A DNA stretch of 64,000 bases, taken from Ruminococcus sp. AF41-9 (GTDB lineage: Bacteria; Bacillota; Clostridia; Lachnospirales; Lachnospiraceae). Location of the stretch: NCBI RefSeq assembly GCF_003477525.1, contig NZ_QUDO01000016.1, positions 20,462 through 84,461 on the forward strand, given 5' to 3'. The notes beneath the pieces were generated by a model that was not told the DNA's origin, ran no database searches, and worked only from the letters and a program-made list of their open reading frames with translations. Made by a program: the position numbers and the translations under genes. Positions 7,010 to 16,152 of this stretch are shown here, piece after piece; the first letter of the stretch is position 1; each line of letters starts with the position of its first letter.

Positions 7010-8326
7010 ATGAAAAAAAGAATGAGCGTAATTCTGGCACTCACAATGGCGGCAACTACAATGTTCAGTGCAGTACCGGCAATGGCAAAAGATGGTGATG
7101 TAGTAAACATTACAATCTGGAGTCCGACAGACAGAGAACAGGTAGAGGCATGGTGGACAGAGAAGATTGCAGAGTGGAATGAGGCAAACCCGAATATCCA
7201 GGTTTCCCGTGAAGCAATCGACCGTTCCGATTCCTATGCATATGATAACAAGATTGCTACAGCAGTAACATCTAATGACCTTCCGGATATCTTCTATGTA
7301 GACGGACCGCAGGTTTCCTACTATGCAGCAAACGGAATCAGTATTCCGCTGAGTGATTATTTTACAGAGGATGATCTTTCTGATTTCGTTCCTTCATCCA
7401 TTGCCCAGAATACCTATGACGGACAGTTATATGCAATCGGTGCAACAGAATCTTCTGTAGCATTCTATTACAATAAAGATTACCTCAAAGAGTGCGGTGT
7501 TGATACAGATGACCTTGATTCCCGTACATTAGACAATCCGATCACATGGGATGAGATGGCAGAGATTGCTGAAAAGTGTACAACAGATAATTATGTGGGA
7601 GCACACATTATCATGGATCATGGTGAAGGTCTTCCATATGCATTAGAGCCAATGTATATCTCTGAAGGAAAAGACTACATCAGCGAGGATGGTAAGGAAG
7701 CTGACGGATATGTAAACAGCGAAGAAGCAGTAAAAACAACTTCTTACCTTGCGGATCTTATTGCAAAAGGATATGCAAACATTGAGCCGATCACAGATGA
7801 GTTCTTAAACGGTGCGTGTGCAACAATGCTTGGTGGTTCATGGGAAGTTGCAACTCTGGAAGCAAATGCAGATTTTGACTGGGGTGTAACATACTATCCG
7901 GTATCTGAAACAGGTACAGCAGTTTCTCCTTGCGGTGACTGGGCAGCAGCAGTAAGCAAGGACTGTGAAAATCCGGATGCAGCAGGCGAATTCCTTCAGT
8001 GGCTGATGAACAGCGAAAATGTAGCAACTTATGCAGCAGCAATCGCAAAACCTGCAACACGTAACTCTGCTTATGATGAAGAAGCAATGGCTGATTACAA
8101 AGAAGGAGCACGTGCACTTATGGTTGAACAGCTGAACAACACAGCAGTTCCGCGTCCAAGAACACCTTCCTATGCAACATTCTCTTCTGCATATGCTGAA
8201 GCAATGACAAATATCCTTTCTGATGCAGCTACAAACGGAGAAGTTGATGATGATTATATCCAGTCTGAACTTGATACAGTAGCAGAAACATTCACAGAAG
8301 ATTACGAAACATACTACGCTGAATAA
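7010..8326 (+). CDS. Sugar ABC transporter substrate-binding protein
   Basis: This 438-residue extracellular solute-binding protein (family 1, MalE-like) captures an oligosaccharide for import. A typical export signal occupies residues 1-26, ending AVPAMA/K. There is no cysteine, so it is cut by signal peptidase I rather than lipid-anchored, which is unusual for Gram-positive binding proteins. The mature part begins VVNITIWSPTDREQ and contains DLPDIFYVDG, FYYNKDYLKE and a late GGSWEVATLE segment, all typical. AGGAGG lies just before the ATG. It heads an operon with two permeases and no ATPase, so a shared MsiK/UgpC-type ATPase encoded elsewhere is needed. GH32 next door and matching operators suggest a fructoside substrate. 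Confidence 0.9.
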   Translation: MKKRMSVILALTMAATTMFSAVPAMAKDGDVVNITIWSPTDREQVEAWWTEKIAEWNEANPNIQVSREAIDRSDSYAYDNKIATAVTSNDLPDIFYVDGPQVSYYAANGISIPLSDYFTEDDLSDFVPSSIAQNTYDGQLYAIGATESSVAFYYNKDYLKECGVDTDDLDSRTLDNPITWDEMAEIAEKCTTDNYVGAHIIMDHGEGLPYALEPMYISEGKDYISEDGKEADGYVNSEEAVKTTSYLADLIAKGYANIEPITDEFLNGACATMLGGSWEVATLEANADFDWGVTYYPVSETGTAVSPCGDWAAAVSKDCENPDAAGEFLQWLMNSENVATYAAAIAKPATRNSAYDEEAMADYKEGARALMVEQLNNTAVPRPRTPSYATFSSAYAEAMTNILSDAATNGEVDDDYIQSELDTVAETFTEDYETYYAE

Positions 8327-8341
8327 TCAGGATAGAAACCT

Positions 8342-8372
8342 GGCCGCATCGCTTCTGCGGTGCGGCCGTTTT
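8342..8372 (+). terminator. Stem-loop between binding protein and permeases
   Basis: GGCCGCA pairs with TGCGGCC and is followed by GTTTT. Such partial terminators or processing sites allow more binding protein than permease to be made. Confidence 0.65.
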
Positions 8373-8457
8373 AAGCCCAAAGCAGAGAAACTGAGGGCAA
8401 AGTAAAATTGCAGCAGATGTTAAAGACATGCATTTGAACAAAAAGGGGGAAAGGATT

Positions 8458-9354
8458 ATGGCTAAAACGAAGTTGACAGGCAGAAAACGTGACGAGAGAA
8501 TCACTGCATATGCATTTACTGCTCCGGCAGTTATCCTTCTGATCGCATTTCTGGTTGTACCGATGATCTATACCGTTTACTATTCCGGATTTAAATATCA
8601 GATTATGAGACCGGATGCCATAAAGATGATTGGTATTGAAAACTATCAGAAACTGTTCCAGGATAAAAACTTCTGGATGGCTCTGAAAAATACTGTATAT
8701 TTCACAGTAGTTGTTGTACCTGTACAGTGTATACTGGCACTTGGACTGGCACTTCTGGTTTCAAAGAAATTCCGCGGAGTCGCAGTATTCAGAACAATGT
8801 ATTTTAGTCCACAGTTAACTTCTATGGTTGTTATTTCTGTTCTGTGGTCAGTACTTTACAATGCAAATCCAAACACTGGTCTTATCAATTCTCTGCTGGT
8901 ATCACTGGGAATGGATCCTATTAATTTCCTGAGCAATGAGCATACAGCCATGAACTCCATTATCTTCATGTCTGCATGGCAGGGCGCAGGTTATCAGATG
9001 ATGATTTTCCTGGCAGGTCTTCAGGGAATTCCGAAAGATCAATATGAGGCAGCATCTGTAGATGGTGCAAACAAATGGAATCAGTTCCTGTTTATCACAC
9101 TTCCGGGACTGAAAGGAACTATAAAATATGTTGTTATGATCACTATGATCCAGGCAATGAAGCTGTTCACACAGCCATACATCATGACACAGGGCGGACC
9201 AAAGAACTCCACCAAAACTCTGGTATATTACATTTATACACAGGGCTTCCAGAAAGGTAACTTTGGTTATGCCTGCTCAATCGCAACTGTATTCTTCGTT
9301 ATTGTTGTGGCAATGTCACTGTTAATGAAGAAAGTAACTACTGCAACTGATTAA
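8458..9354 (+). CDS. Sugar ABC transporter permease, MalF type
   Basis: The 298-residue protein is an inner-membrane subunit of the family 1 sugar importer (binding-protein-dependent transport permease). It has six main hydrophobic segments. The first follows the basic head KLTGRKRDERITAYAF, and the cytoplasmic coupling loop contains the expected EAASVDGANKWNQF signature (EAA...G), which docks the ATPase. ATG 8458 is chosen over an upstream in-frame ATG because GGGGGAAAGGA precedes it closely. The stop is 13 bases before the next permease, so the two are co-translated and should form a heterodimer. Confidence 0.92.
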   Translation: MAKTKLTGRKRDERITAYAFTAPAVILLIAFLVVPMIYTVYYSGFKYQIMRPDAIKMIGIENYQKLFQDKNFWMALKNTVYFTVVVVPVQCILALGLALLVSKKFRGVAVFRTMYFSPQLTSMVVISVLWSVLYNANPNTGLINSLLVSLGMDPINFLSNEHTAMNSIIFMSAWQGAGYQMMIFLAGLQGIPKDQYEAASVDGANKWNQFLFITLPGLKGTIKYVVMITMIQAMKLFTQPYIMTQGGPKNSTKTLVYYIYTQGFQKGNFGYACSIATVFFVIVVAMSLLMKKVTTATD

Positions 9355-9367
9355 GGAGGACAGGAAA

Positions 9368-10219
9368 ATGAAAAAATCATCAATGAAATTTTCAGCGACT
9401 TTTTCCAAATTTATGTTTTATTTTGGAAATATTGTCATAGGTATTATCTTTGTTTCTCCTCTGATCTGGATGATTTCCGCGTCTCTCAAACCGGAAGCTC
9501 AGATTTTTGCAAATATGAACTCACTGAAAACATTCTTTCCGGTATCTGCTTCTTTTAATAACTATATAGAAGTATTTACCAGAATGAATCTTCCTCAGGT
9601 ATTTAAGAACACCTTGCTTTACATTGCGCTCATCCTGGTTCTTGATCTGCTTGTAAACTCCATGTGTGGTTATGCGCTTGCAAAATTTGAGTTTAAAGGA
9701 AAAGGCGCGATCATGAACCTGGTAGTAGCCCTGATGGTACTTCCGATGGAAGCAATCATGCTACCGTTATATATTGAAATGTCACAGCTTGGCTGGGTAA
9801 ATACACTTGCAGCACTGGTAATTCCTTTTGTAGCAAAATGTTTCTCCATCTATATGTTCCGTCAGTTTTTCTGTGATATTCCAGATGATCTGATCGAGGC
9901 GGCTGCAATTGACGGATGTCGTCCGGCAGGAACTTTCTTCAAGATTGTTATGCCAATTTCCAAGACTGTATATGCAACTGTATTTATCCTTGATTTCGTT
10001 GCTCACTGGAATGACTTTATGTGGCCATTCCTGGTTATGACCGGTGAAGACAAGCGTACGATCCAGCTTGCAGTTCAGTCCTTCTTCGGAACACAGCCTG
10101 TACATTACAGTGCAATCATGGCAGCACTGGTAATCTCTGCAATCCCGATGATCATCATGTTCATCTTCATGCAGAAATACTATGTAGAAGGTATTGCATC
10201 TTCCGGTATTAAAGGCTAA
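9368..10219 (+). CDS. Sugar ABC transporter permease, MalG type
   Basis: This 283-residue membrane protein is the second permease of the importer. It shows six transmembrane segments and the EAA loop EAAAIDGCRPAGTFF, followed by the typical MalG-type ending with WNDFMWPFLV and a C-terminal VEGIASSGIKG tail that inserts into the transporter core in MalG relatives. AAGGAGG precedes the ATG. It is the last gene of the operon and is closed by a clear terminator. No ATP-binding subunit is encoded here. Confidence 0.92.
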   Translation: MKKSSMKFSATFSKFMFYFGNIVIGIIFVSPLIWMISASLKPEAQIFANMNSLKTFFPVSASFNNYIEVFTRMNLPQVFKNTLLYIALILVLDLLVNSMCGYALAKFEFKGKGAIMNLVVALMVLPMEAIMLPLYIEMSQLGWVNTLAALVIPFVAKCFSIYMFRQFFCDIPDDLIEAAAIDGCRPAGTFFKIVMPISKTVYATVFILDFVAHWNDFMWPFLVMTGEDKRTIQLAVQSFFGTQPVHYSAIMAALVISAIPMIIMFIFMQKYYVEGIASSGIKG

Positions 10220-10230
10220 GCCAATATATA

Positions 10231-10275
10231 AAGTCCTACAATGCGCCTGGATAGCGTTTTGTAGGGCTTTTTTTG
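10231..10275 (+). terminator. Terminator of the importer operon
   Basis: AAGTCCTACAA pairs with TTTTGTAGGGCTT and runs into seven T residues. A shortened repeat element starts directly behind it. Confidence 0.85.
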
Positions 10276-10325
10276 TTAACCGAATCAAGTAAGTCTCCTG
10301 ATGCAATTGCGAATATCCGCCTGAC
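10276..10325. repeat. Internally deleted copy of the cloverleaf repeat
   Basis: The first 38 bases (TTAACC, AATCAAGTAAGTC...) match the left end of the full elements at 20729 and 30200. They then switch at ATTGCGAA to the right end (ATATCCGC, TGAC). ATTGCGAA occurs in both arms of the full element, so a deletion between these short repeats explains this copy. Confidence 0.75.
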
Positions 10326-10332
10326 TTATGAA

Positions 10333-10435
10333 AACACTAGAGCGTGTTTGAAAAATCATTCCCGCAATCTGCACGCCCCACTTTGCGGTATATTTTGCCC
10401 GAATTCGGTTGCCGTAGCCCGGATTTAAGATAAAA
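10333..10435. other. GC-rich intergenic block, possible repeat
   Basis: The block starts TAGAGCGTGTTTGA and contains CCCGCAATCTGCACG, GGGC/GCCC elements and CGAATTCGG. It is clearly richer in GC than the surrounding AT-rich DNA and has no reading frame. A short match, TAGAGC(A)TGTTTGA, occurs after ureF at 18014. It looks like part of another dispersed repeat. The rest of the gap to 10616 is AT-rich with no clear signal. Confidence 0.35.
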
Positions 10436-10616
10436 TAGTGTAAAAATATGTCAAAATTTCTTATTGAAACTAAAAATATGGATGTTATGATAATGAAAGG
10501 ATTCTGTTGAAATTGATATTTGTATTTCAATGGGAATTCAATTAAACCAATAGCAAAGCAGATAATTTTATTAGATGGAATTGTTATAGAAATATAGAAA
10601 ACGGGGGCAAATAGAA

Positions 10617-11972
10617 ATGACAACATCTATGATAAAAGGCAATCCGCTGAAACTGATGTTACAGTTTGCGTTTCCTTTACTGTTAGGAAATTTGCTGCAA
10701 CAGACCTATAATATTATTGATGCTGCAATCGTAGGCCAGATCCTTGGCGCAAAAGCACTGGCAAGTGTAGGAGCCAGCAGCAGTATTCAGTTTCTGGTAC
10801 TGGGATTCTGCATGGGAAGCTGTACAGGCTTTGGTGTTCCTGTAGCTAAATATTTCGGTGCAGAGAAAATAGAAAAAATGCGGGATTATATCTTTAATGG
10901 AGCTGTATTATGTGCAGGAATTGCAGTGATTCTGACTGCGTTATGCAGTGTTTTATGTCCTCAGATTCTGCATATTTTATCTGTACCGGAGGACATTTAT
11001 GACAATGCATACAGCTATCTGCTGATTATTTTCCTGGGGATCCCCTTTACGATTTTATATAATTACCTGTCCAGTATTTTGCGATCAGTGGGAGACAGCA
11101 GAACACCGTTTATATTTCTGGCGTTATCTGCTGTTCTGAACATTTTTCTGGATTTATTCTGTATCGTAGTGCTGAAACTTGGATGTGCCGGAGCTGCTAT
11201 TGCAACCATTTCCGCACAGGCGATCAGTGGAATCTTGTGCCTTATTTTTATTATCCGCAAAATGAAACTTCTGTGGCTCAAGAAAGAAAACAGGACAATA
11301 AAAGGGGATGCAGTAAAGGAACTTCTGGCAATGGGAATGCCTACGGGACTTCAATTCTCCATCACAGCTATCGGAAGTATGGTTATGCAGTCTGCGAACA
11401 ACGGGCTTGGAAGTACATATGTATCAGCTTTTACTGCAGCAATGAAGATCAAACAGTTTACCATGTGTCCATTTGATGCTATCGCAACGTCTGCATCTGT
11501 ATTCTGCAGTCAGAATCTTGGAGCAGGACAGTCTGACAGGATTAAGAAAGGATTGCGCTGTGGTATTACAGTGGGAGTAGGATATGGTATTGCGGCAGGA
11601 ATTTTACTGATTTTTGCAGGGCGTACACTTTCTATGCTGTTTGTTGGAAAGAGTGCGGTGGCAGTTCTGGATGCCTCTGCCAAATACCTCAGATGTATGG
11701 GATTTTTCTACTGGAGTCTTGGTATTCTCAATGTCGCCCGTATGGTCACTCAGGGACTTGGATATTCAGGCAGAGCCGTTTTCTCCGGCGTAACAGAAAT
11801 GATCGCCAGAACAGTTGTCTGTCTTGGATTTGTAGGCACTTTTGGCTTCACAGCCATCTGCTTTGCAGACCAGACTGCCTGGATCACAGCAACCTGCTAT
11901 ATTTTTCCGACATGCCTGTGGTGTATCCGTAAATCTACAAGAATGCTTACAACTGATAATATGAAAAAATAA
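10617..11972 (+). CDS. MATE family efflux transporter (second)
   Basis: A 451-residue multidrug/toxin extrusion protein with about 12 transmembrane segments. The opening MIKGNPLKLMLQFAFPLLLGNLLQQTYNIIDAAIVGQ is a textbook MATE start of the DinF/NorM-like branch common in gut Firmicutes. The second half repeats it with MGMPTGLQFSITAIGSMVMQ. ACGGGGG lies before ATG 10617; an in-frame ATG four codons later is an alternative. It differs from the MATE protein at 1198-2565, so it is not a recent duplicate. It stands alone between a repeat remnant and a bidirectional terminator. Substrate is unknown. Confidence 0.9.
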   Translation: MTTSMIKGNPLKLMLQFAFPLLLGNLLQQTYNIIDAAIVGQILGAKALASVGASSSIQFLVLGFCMGSCTGFGVPVAKYFGAEKIEKMRDYIFNGAVLCAGIAVILTALCSVLCPQILHILSVPEDIYDNAYSYLLIIFLGIPFTILYNYLSSILRSVGDSRTPFIFLALSAVLNIFLDLFCIVVLKLGCAGAAIATISAQAISGILCLIFIIRKMKLLWLKKENRTIKGDAVKELLAMGMPTGLQFSITAIGSMVMQSANNGLGSTYVSAFTAAMKIKQFTMCPFDAIATSASVFCSQNLGAGQSDRIKKGLRCGITVGVGYGIAAGILLIFAGRTLSMLFVGKSAVAVLDASAKYLRCMGFFYWSLGILNVARMVTQGLGYSGRAVFSGVTEMIARTVVCLGFVGTFGFTAICFADQTAWITATCYIFPTCLWCIRKSTRMLTTDNMKK

Positions 11973-12016
11973 AGAAAACAATTATAGAAGCAAAACAGGA
12001 AAAATATCATATATAT

Positions 12017-12054
12017 ACTGCCTGGATTTCAAAAACAAAAATCCAGGCAGTTAT
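12017..12054. terminator. Bidirectional terminator
   Basis: ACTGCCTGGATTT pairs perfectly with AAATCCAGGCAGT and is followed by TATTTT. It serves the MATE gene (+) and cfa (-), which converge here. Confidence 0.85.
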
Positions 12055-12055
12055 T

Positions 12056-13240
12056 TTAATACCAGCGTGTCATTGGCAGATCATTATTGATTCCTTTAGT
12101 CATCAGAATCTGGTGCAGATCAATAATTCCGTTATGGAAGGTTGCAGCACATGCTGACAGGTAAAGTTCCCACATACGCAGGAAGGATTCATCAAACATG
12201 GTCTTTTCCTTTTCTATATTCTCACGGAAATTCTTTTCCCAGTGGAGCAGAGTTTTATTGTAATGCAGACGCAGATTTTCAATGTCCAGAGTGTGGAAAT
12301 TGTCCTCTGCCATATGATTCAGGATTTCTCTCAGACTGGGAACGGTTCCGCCTGGAAAGATATATTTCTTGATCCATGGATCACCCGGATGTTCTTTCAG
12401 TGCACTGATAAAATGAAGCAGGAATAATCCGCCCGGTTTCAGAACTTTCTCTACACAGTCAAGGAAGAGCTGATAATTGTCACGGCCAACATGTTCCAGC
12501 ATTCCCACACTGACTACCCGGTCAAACTGATAGTTATGTTTCGGCAGATCACGGTAATCCATCAGTTCCACTGTAAGATAATCTTCCAGGCCCTGATCTT
12601 TGATGCGCTTCTGGAATTCTGTATATTGTTCGTGGCTTAAAGTGATTCCTGTACCATGTACTTTGTATTTTTTGGCAGCCTCAATCAGCAGAAAACCCCA
12701 TCCGCATCCGATATCAAGAAGACTCATACCTTCTTCCAGGTGTAATTTTTTCAGAATATAATCTACTTTATTAACCTGTGCCTGATATAAAGAGTCATCG
12801 TCATGAATGAAGTAGCCACAGGAATAACTCATGGTTTCGTCCAGCCATAATTTATAAAAATCATTTCCGATATCATAGTGGCTGGTGACTTCCTTTTCCT
12901 GATTTTTTTTGGATGTAGAACTGAACATGATCTTTTTCAGAGCAGATTCATTGGTAGAAAATTTGCTCATCTGTCCCAGAAAATGATCCAGTGCCTCGTA
13001 AAGATTTCCTTCAATATCCAGATCTCCCCGCATATAAGCTTCACCTAATGCCAGGGAAGTGCTTTTGAGCAACTCGGCCAGAGGAATTGTTTTCTTAAAA
13101 TTTACTGTAAATGTGGGTTCTCCCTCTCCGATCGGATATTCGGAATTCTTAAACCTTACCAGAAATGGATAGTCTGTAAAGCGTTCAAGGAATTGCACCA
13201 TTGCTTTTTCTTCAGCCTTTTCTCCTAATGTCTCAAACAT
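12056..13240 (-). CDS. cfa: Cyclopropane-fatty-acyl-phospholipid synthase
   Basis: This 394-residue enzyme transfers a methylene group from S-adenosylmethionine to the double bond of membrane phospholipid acyl chains. After an N-terminal lipid-binding part of about 110 residues comes the catalytic domain. It has SHYDIGNDFYKLWLDETMSYSCGYF, the SAM loop LLDIGCGWGFLLIEAA, GTGITLSHEQ and VSVGMLEHVG, all hallmarks of Cfa. Near the C-terminus lies RLHYNKTLLHWEKNF. AGGAGG precedes the ATG on the minus strand. It is a single gene, diverging from the urease operon. The product should modify membrane fluidity and acid tolerance. The neighbouring urease also serves acid defence in other bacteria, but a link here is only inferred. 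Confidence 0.93.
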   Translation of the reverse strand: MFETLGEKAEEKAMVQFLERFTDYPFLVRFKNSEYPIGEGEPTFTVNFKKTIPLAELLKSTSLALGEAYMRGDLDIEGNLYEALDHFLGQMSKFSTNESALKKIMFSSTSKKNQEKEVTSHYDIGNDFYKLWLDETMSYSCGYFIHDDDSLYQAQVNKVDYILKKLHLEEGMSLLDIGCGWGFLLIEAAKKYKVHGTGITLSHEQYTEFQKRIKDQGLEDYLTVELMDYRDLPKHNYQFDRVVSVGMLEHVGRDNYQLFLDCVEKVLKPGGLFLLHFISALKEHPGDPWIKKYIFPGGTVPSLREILNHMAEDNFHTLDIENLRLHYNKTLLHWEKNFRENIEKEKTMFDESFLRMWELYLSACAATFHNGIIDLHQILMTKGINNDLPMTRWY

Positions 13241-13393
13241 AATAGTTTACCTCCTTTAACACAAAACTATGATACACCTTTGGGGGCGCTTATCGTCAAG
13301 GGGAGAATTAAACAAAGATATCTGGGAAATTGGTCAGACTTGTGGCAGAATAATGGAAATAGAAGAAGAAACAGAAAGTTCACAAAAAACATC

Positions 13394-13422
13394 TTGACCA
13401 TCAAAGAAACACAAGTTATAAT
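13394..13422 (+). promoter_or_regulatory. Promoter of the urease operon
   Basis: TTGACC (13394-13399) and TATAAT (13417-13422) are separated by 17 bases, a near-consensus vegetative promoter. The predicted start near 13429 is only about 17 bases before a strong terminator. Confidence 0.8.
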
Positions 13423-13445
13423 CCCCTATATAAAAATTTTCGTGC

Positions 13446-13497
13446 AAAGAGCAGACAATGGGGTCTGAGAAAGAATCCCATTGTCTGCTCTTTTTTG
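13446..13497 (+). terminator. Attenuator-like terminator in the urease leader
   Basis: AAAGAGCAGACAATGGG (13446-13462) pairs over 17 bases without mismatch with CCCATTGTCTGCTCTTT (13477-13493), followed by a T-run. It lies between the promoter and ureA, so the operon needs read-through. An alternative small hairpin, CAGAC-AATGGG-GTCTG (13452-13467), uses the same 5' arm and would exclude the terminator. Its six-base loop has A at position 1 and G at 4, like ANTAR-protein targets. Confidence 0.75.
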
Positions 13498-13553
13498 TGT
13501 GCTGCGAGGATTTTTACATATTATAATCCGCACAATTCGAGAGGAGGAATATC

Positions 13554-13856
13554 ATGAGGCTGAATCCCAAAGAACAGGAAAAATTAATGCTTCATATGGC
13601 AGGAAATCTTGCAAAAGAGAGAAAGGAAAGAGGTCTGAAACTGAATTACGTGGAGGCACTTGCGTATATCAGTTCTGAACTCCTGGAGCTTGCAAGAGAT
13701 GGTAAAACAGTGGTAGAGCTGATGCAGCTTGGAACCAAGATCCTTACAAAGGATGACGTAATGGACGGTGTTGCTGATATGATCGGTGAAGTCCAGGTAG
13801 AAGCGACATTCCCGGATGGAACCAAACTTGTGACAGTACACAATCCAATTCAGTAA
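13554..13856 (+). CDS. ureA: Urease gamma subunit
   Basis: The 100-residue gamma subunit is one of three structural chains of nickel urease, which hydrolyses urea to ammonia and carbamate in the cytoplasm. It has the usual length and the family sequence: [48 protein letters not shown] and [34 protein letters not shown] precedes the start. ureB follows after a short gap with its own ribosome site. The operon start lies downstream of a leader terminator, so its expression is probably conditional. Confidence 0.97.
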   Translation: MRLNPKEQEKLMLHMAGNLAKERKERGLKLNYVEALAYISSELLELARDGKTVVELMQLGTKILTKDDVMDGVADMIGEVQVEATFPDGTKLVTVHNPIQ

Positions 13857-13870
13857 GGAGGAAAATGAGC

Positions 13871-14230
13871 ATGAAGATCGGTGAAATTATGGCCGCAGAT
13901 CGTGAGATCACACTTAATGAAGGCAAAAAAACAGTGACAGTAACAGTGGCAAACAAAGGCGACAGACCGGTTCAGGTCGGTTCTCATTTTCACTTCTTTG
14001 AAGTAAACAAATGCCTTTCTTTTGACAGGGAAAAAGCCTATGGATATCACCTGGATATTCCGTCAGGAACCTCTGTAAGATTCGAGCCGGGTGAAGAAAA
14101 AGAGGTTCAGCTTACAGAAATGGGCGGCAGACAGAGAGTGTTCGGACTGAATGACCTTACCCGCGCACAGGCAACTGACGATACAAAAGCAGCATCCATG
14201 GAAACTGCGAAATTAAAAGGATTTCTGTAA
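13871..14230 (+). CDS. ureB: Urease beta subunit
   Basis: The 119-residue beta subunit packs against UreA and UreC in the (ABC)3 urease core. Diagnostic segments are [52 protein letters not shown] and GLNDLTRAQ near the end. I prefer ATG 13871, because AAGGAGG (13855-13861) is nine bases upstream; ATG 13865 is only three bases away. The charged C-terminal tail ETAKLKGFL is slightly longer than in many relatives. It is followed after 12 bases by ureC. Confidence 0.97.
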   Translation: MKIGEIMAADREITLNEGKKTVTVTVANKGDRPVQVGSHFHFFEVNKCLSFDREKAYGYHLDIPSGTSVRFEPGEEKEVQLTEMGGRQRVFGLNDLTRAQATDDTKAASMETAKLKGFL

Positions 14231-14242
14231 GGAGGGACAACA

Positions 14243-15964
14243 ATGAGTACAAAAATTTCCGGAAGCAAATATGCGGCAATGTATGGCCCGACTACAGGAG
14301 ATAAGGTACGTCTGGCGGATACAAGCCTTGTGATAGAAGTAGAGAAAGACTATACAACTTATGGCGATGAAGTGAAGTTCGGCGGCGGCAAGACCATTCG
14401 TGACGGCATGGGACAGTCTGTAAAAACCTGCAGCAAAGATGGTGACCTGGACCTGGTAATTACCAATGCCCTGATCGTGGATTCCACCGGAATCATCAAA
14501 GCAGATATCGGTATCAAAGACGGCAAGATTGCAGGAATCGGTAAAGCCGGAAACCCGGATATCATGGACGGAGTGACACCTGGAATGACAGTCGGTGCAT
14601 CCACAGAGGCACTTGCAGGAGAGGGAATGATCGTAACTGCAGGTGGAATTGATACCCATATCCATTTCATCAGCCCGCAGCAGATTGACTGTGCATTATA
14701 CAGCGGTGTAACTACCATGATCGGTGGTGGTACAGGCCCTGCAGATGGTACAAACGCAACTACCTGTACACCTGGACCATGGAATTTAAGAATGATGTTA
14801 AAGGCAGCCGAGGAATATCCGATGAACTTAGGTTTCCTTGGAAAAGGCAACTGCTCAGACGAAGCTCCTCTCATTGAGCAGGTCAAAGCCGGAGCTATGG
14901 GACTGAAGATTCATGAGGACTGGGGGGCAACACCTGCAGTTATCAATCACTGCCTGAATGTAGCAGATGAATATGATGTACAGGTTGCTATCCATACAGA
15001 TACATTAAACGAAGGCGGATGCGTAGAAGATACACTGGCAGCCATCGGTGGCAGAACCATCCATACTTATCATACAGAAGGTGCCGGCGGCGGACATGCA
15101 CCGGATATCATCCGCGCAGCAGCAGCTCCAAACGTACTGCCATCTTCCACAAACCCGACTATGCCATATACCGTAAATACTCTGGATGAGCATCTTGATA
15201 TGCTGATGGTTTGCCATCACCTTGACAAGAGAATCCCGGAAGATGTGGCCTTTGCAGATTCCCGAATCCGTCCGGAAACAATCGCAGCAGAAGATGTTCT
15301 TCATGACATGGGTATTTTCAGCATGATGAGTTCTGACTCTCAGGCTATGGGACGTGTCGGTGAAGTTATCACACGTACCTGGCAGACAGCAAGCAAGATG
15401 AAAGATGAGAGAGGCGCACTTCCGGAAGACGCAGGACACGATAATGACAACTTCCGTGTAAAACGTTACATTTCAAAATACACCATCAACCCGGCGATCA
15501 CACATGGTATTTCTCAGTATGTCGGCTCCGTGGAAGAGGGCAAATTTGCAGACCTCGTTCTCTGGAATCCTGCATTCTTTGGCGCAAAACCGGACATCAT
15601 TATTAAAGGCGGTATGATCATCGCATCTAAGATGGGCGATGCAAACGCATCCATTCCGACCACACAGCCGGTTCTCTATCAGCCAATGTTCGCAGCACAT
15701 GGAAAAGCTAAGAACGAAGCCTGCCTGACATTTGTATCCCAGGCAGCTATGGATGAAAATGTAAAAGAGAAATACGGTCTTGAGAAGACAGTTGTACCTG
15801 TAAAAGGCTGCAGAAATATCAGTAAAAAAGACATGGTATTCAACGACAGAACACCGGAACTGACAGTAGATCCGGAGACTTATAAGGTTACTGTTGACGG
15901 GGAAGAGATTACTTCCAAACCGGCAGAGAAACTTCCACTGACACAGCTTTATAGCCTGTTCTAA
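14243..15964 (+). CDS. ureC: Urease alpha (catalytic) subunit
   Basis: This 573-residue subunit holds the di-nickel active site. All key residues are visible: His139 and His141 in DTHIHF, the carbamylated Lys222 in LKIHEDWG, His251 in [10 protein letters not shown], His277 in [13 protein letters not shown], the flap Cys324-His325 in MVCHHLD, and Asp365 in SSDSQAMGR. Length and order match other bacterial ureases, so the enzyme should be active once nickel is loaded by UreEFGD. AAGGAGGG lies before the ATG. A hairpin cluster separates it from ureI. In the gut it would turn host urea into ammonia nitrogen. Confidence 0.98.
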   Translation: MSTKISGSKYAAMYGPTTGDKVRLADTSLVIEVEKDYTTYGDEVKFGGGKTIRDGMGQSVKTCSKDGDLDLVITNALIVDSTGIIKADIGIKDGKIAGIGKAGNPDIMDGVTPGMTVGASTEALAGEGMIVTAGGIDTHIHFISPQQIDCALYSGVTTMIGGGTGPADGTNATTCTPGPWNLRMMLKAAEEYPMNLGFLGKGNCSDEAPLIEQVKAGAMGLKIHEDWGATPAVINHCLNVADEYDVQVAIHTDTLNEGGCVEDTLAAIGGRTIHTYHTEGAGGGHAPDIIRAAAAPNVLPSSTNPTMPYTVNTLDEHLDMLMVCHHLDKRIPEDVAFADSRIRPETIAAEDVLHDMGIFSMMSSDSQAMGRVGEVITRTWQTASKMKDERGALPEDAGHDNDNFRVKRYISKYTINPAITHGISQYVGSVEEGKFADLVLWNPAFFGAKPDIIIKGGMIIASKMGDANASIPTTQPVLYQPMFAAHGKAKNEACLTFVSQAAMDENVKEKYGLEKTVVPVKGCRNISKKDMVFNDRTPELTVDPETYKVTVDGEEITSKPAEKLPLTQLYSLF

Positions 15965-16040
15965 GGAAAGTTTGAATTACTGTATTCAGATTATATAATA
16001 AAAATAACAGGTGCAGGGTTGTTAGTCTAACTGAGATTAA

Positions 16041-16073
16041 AACAGACATTGTCTGACTGGCAGCTCTGCCAGT
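16041..16073 (+). other. Stem-loops between ureC and ureI
   Basis: CAGACATTGTCTG is self-complementary, and ACTGGCA pairs with TGCCAGT across four bases. A T-run follows some 10 bases later. They may slow or partly stop transcription, or mark an RNA processing site between the structural genes and the downstream genes. Confidence 0.45.
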
Positions 16074-16152
16074 AAATAAATCTTTTTTGGTGCAAAATCT
16101 GAAATACAGTTGGAGAAGTATACTGTCGAAAAGCAGGAGAGGAGAGAATATT

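Noticed and set aside
13429..13451. First hairpin of an ANTAR two-hairpin motif
   Set aside because: I looked for a stem with a six-base A..G loop before CAGAC-AATGGG-GTCTG and found none convincing, so only the second hairpin is proposed.
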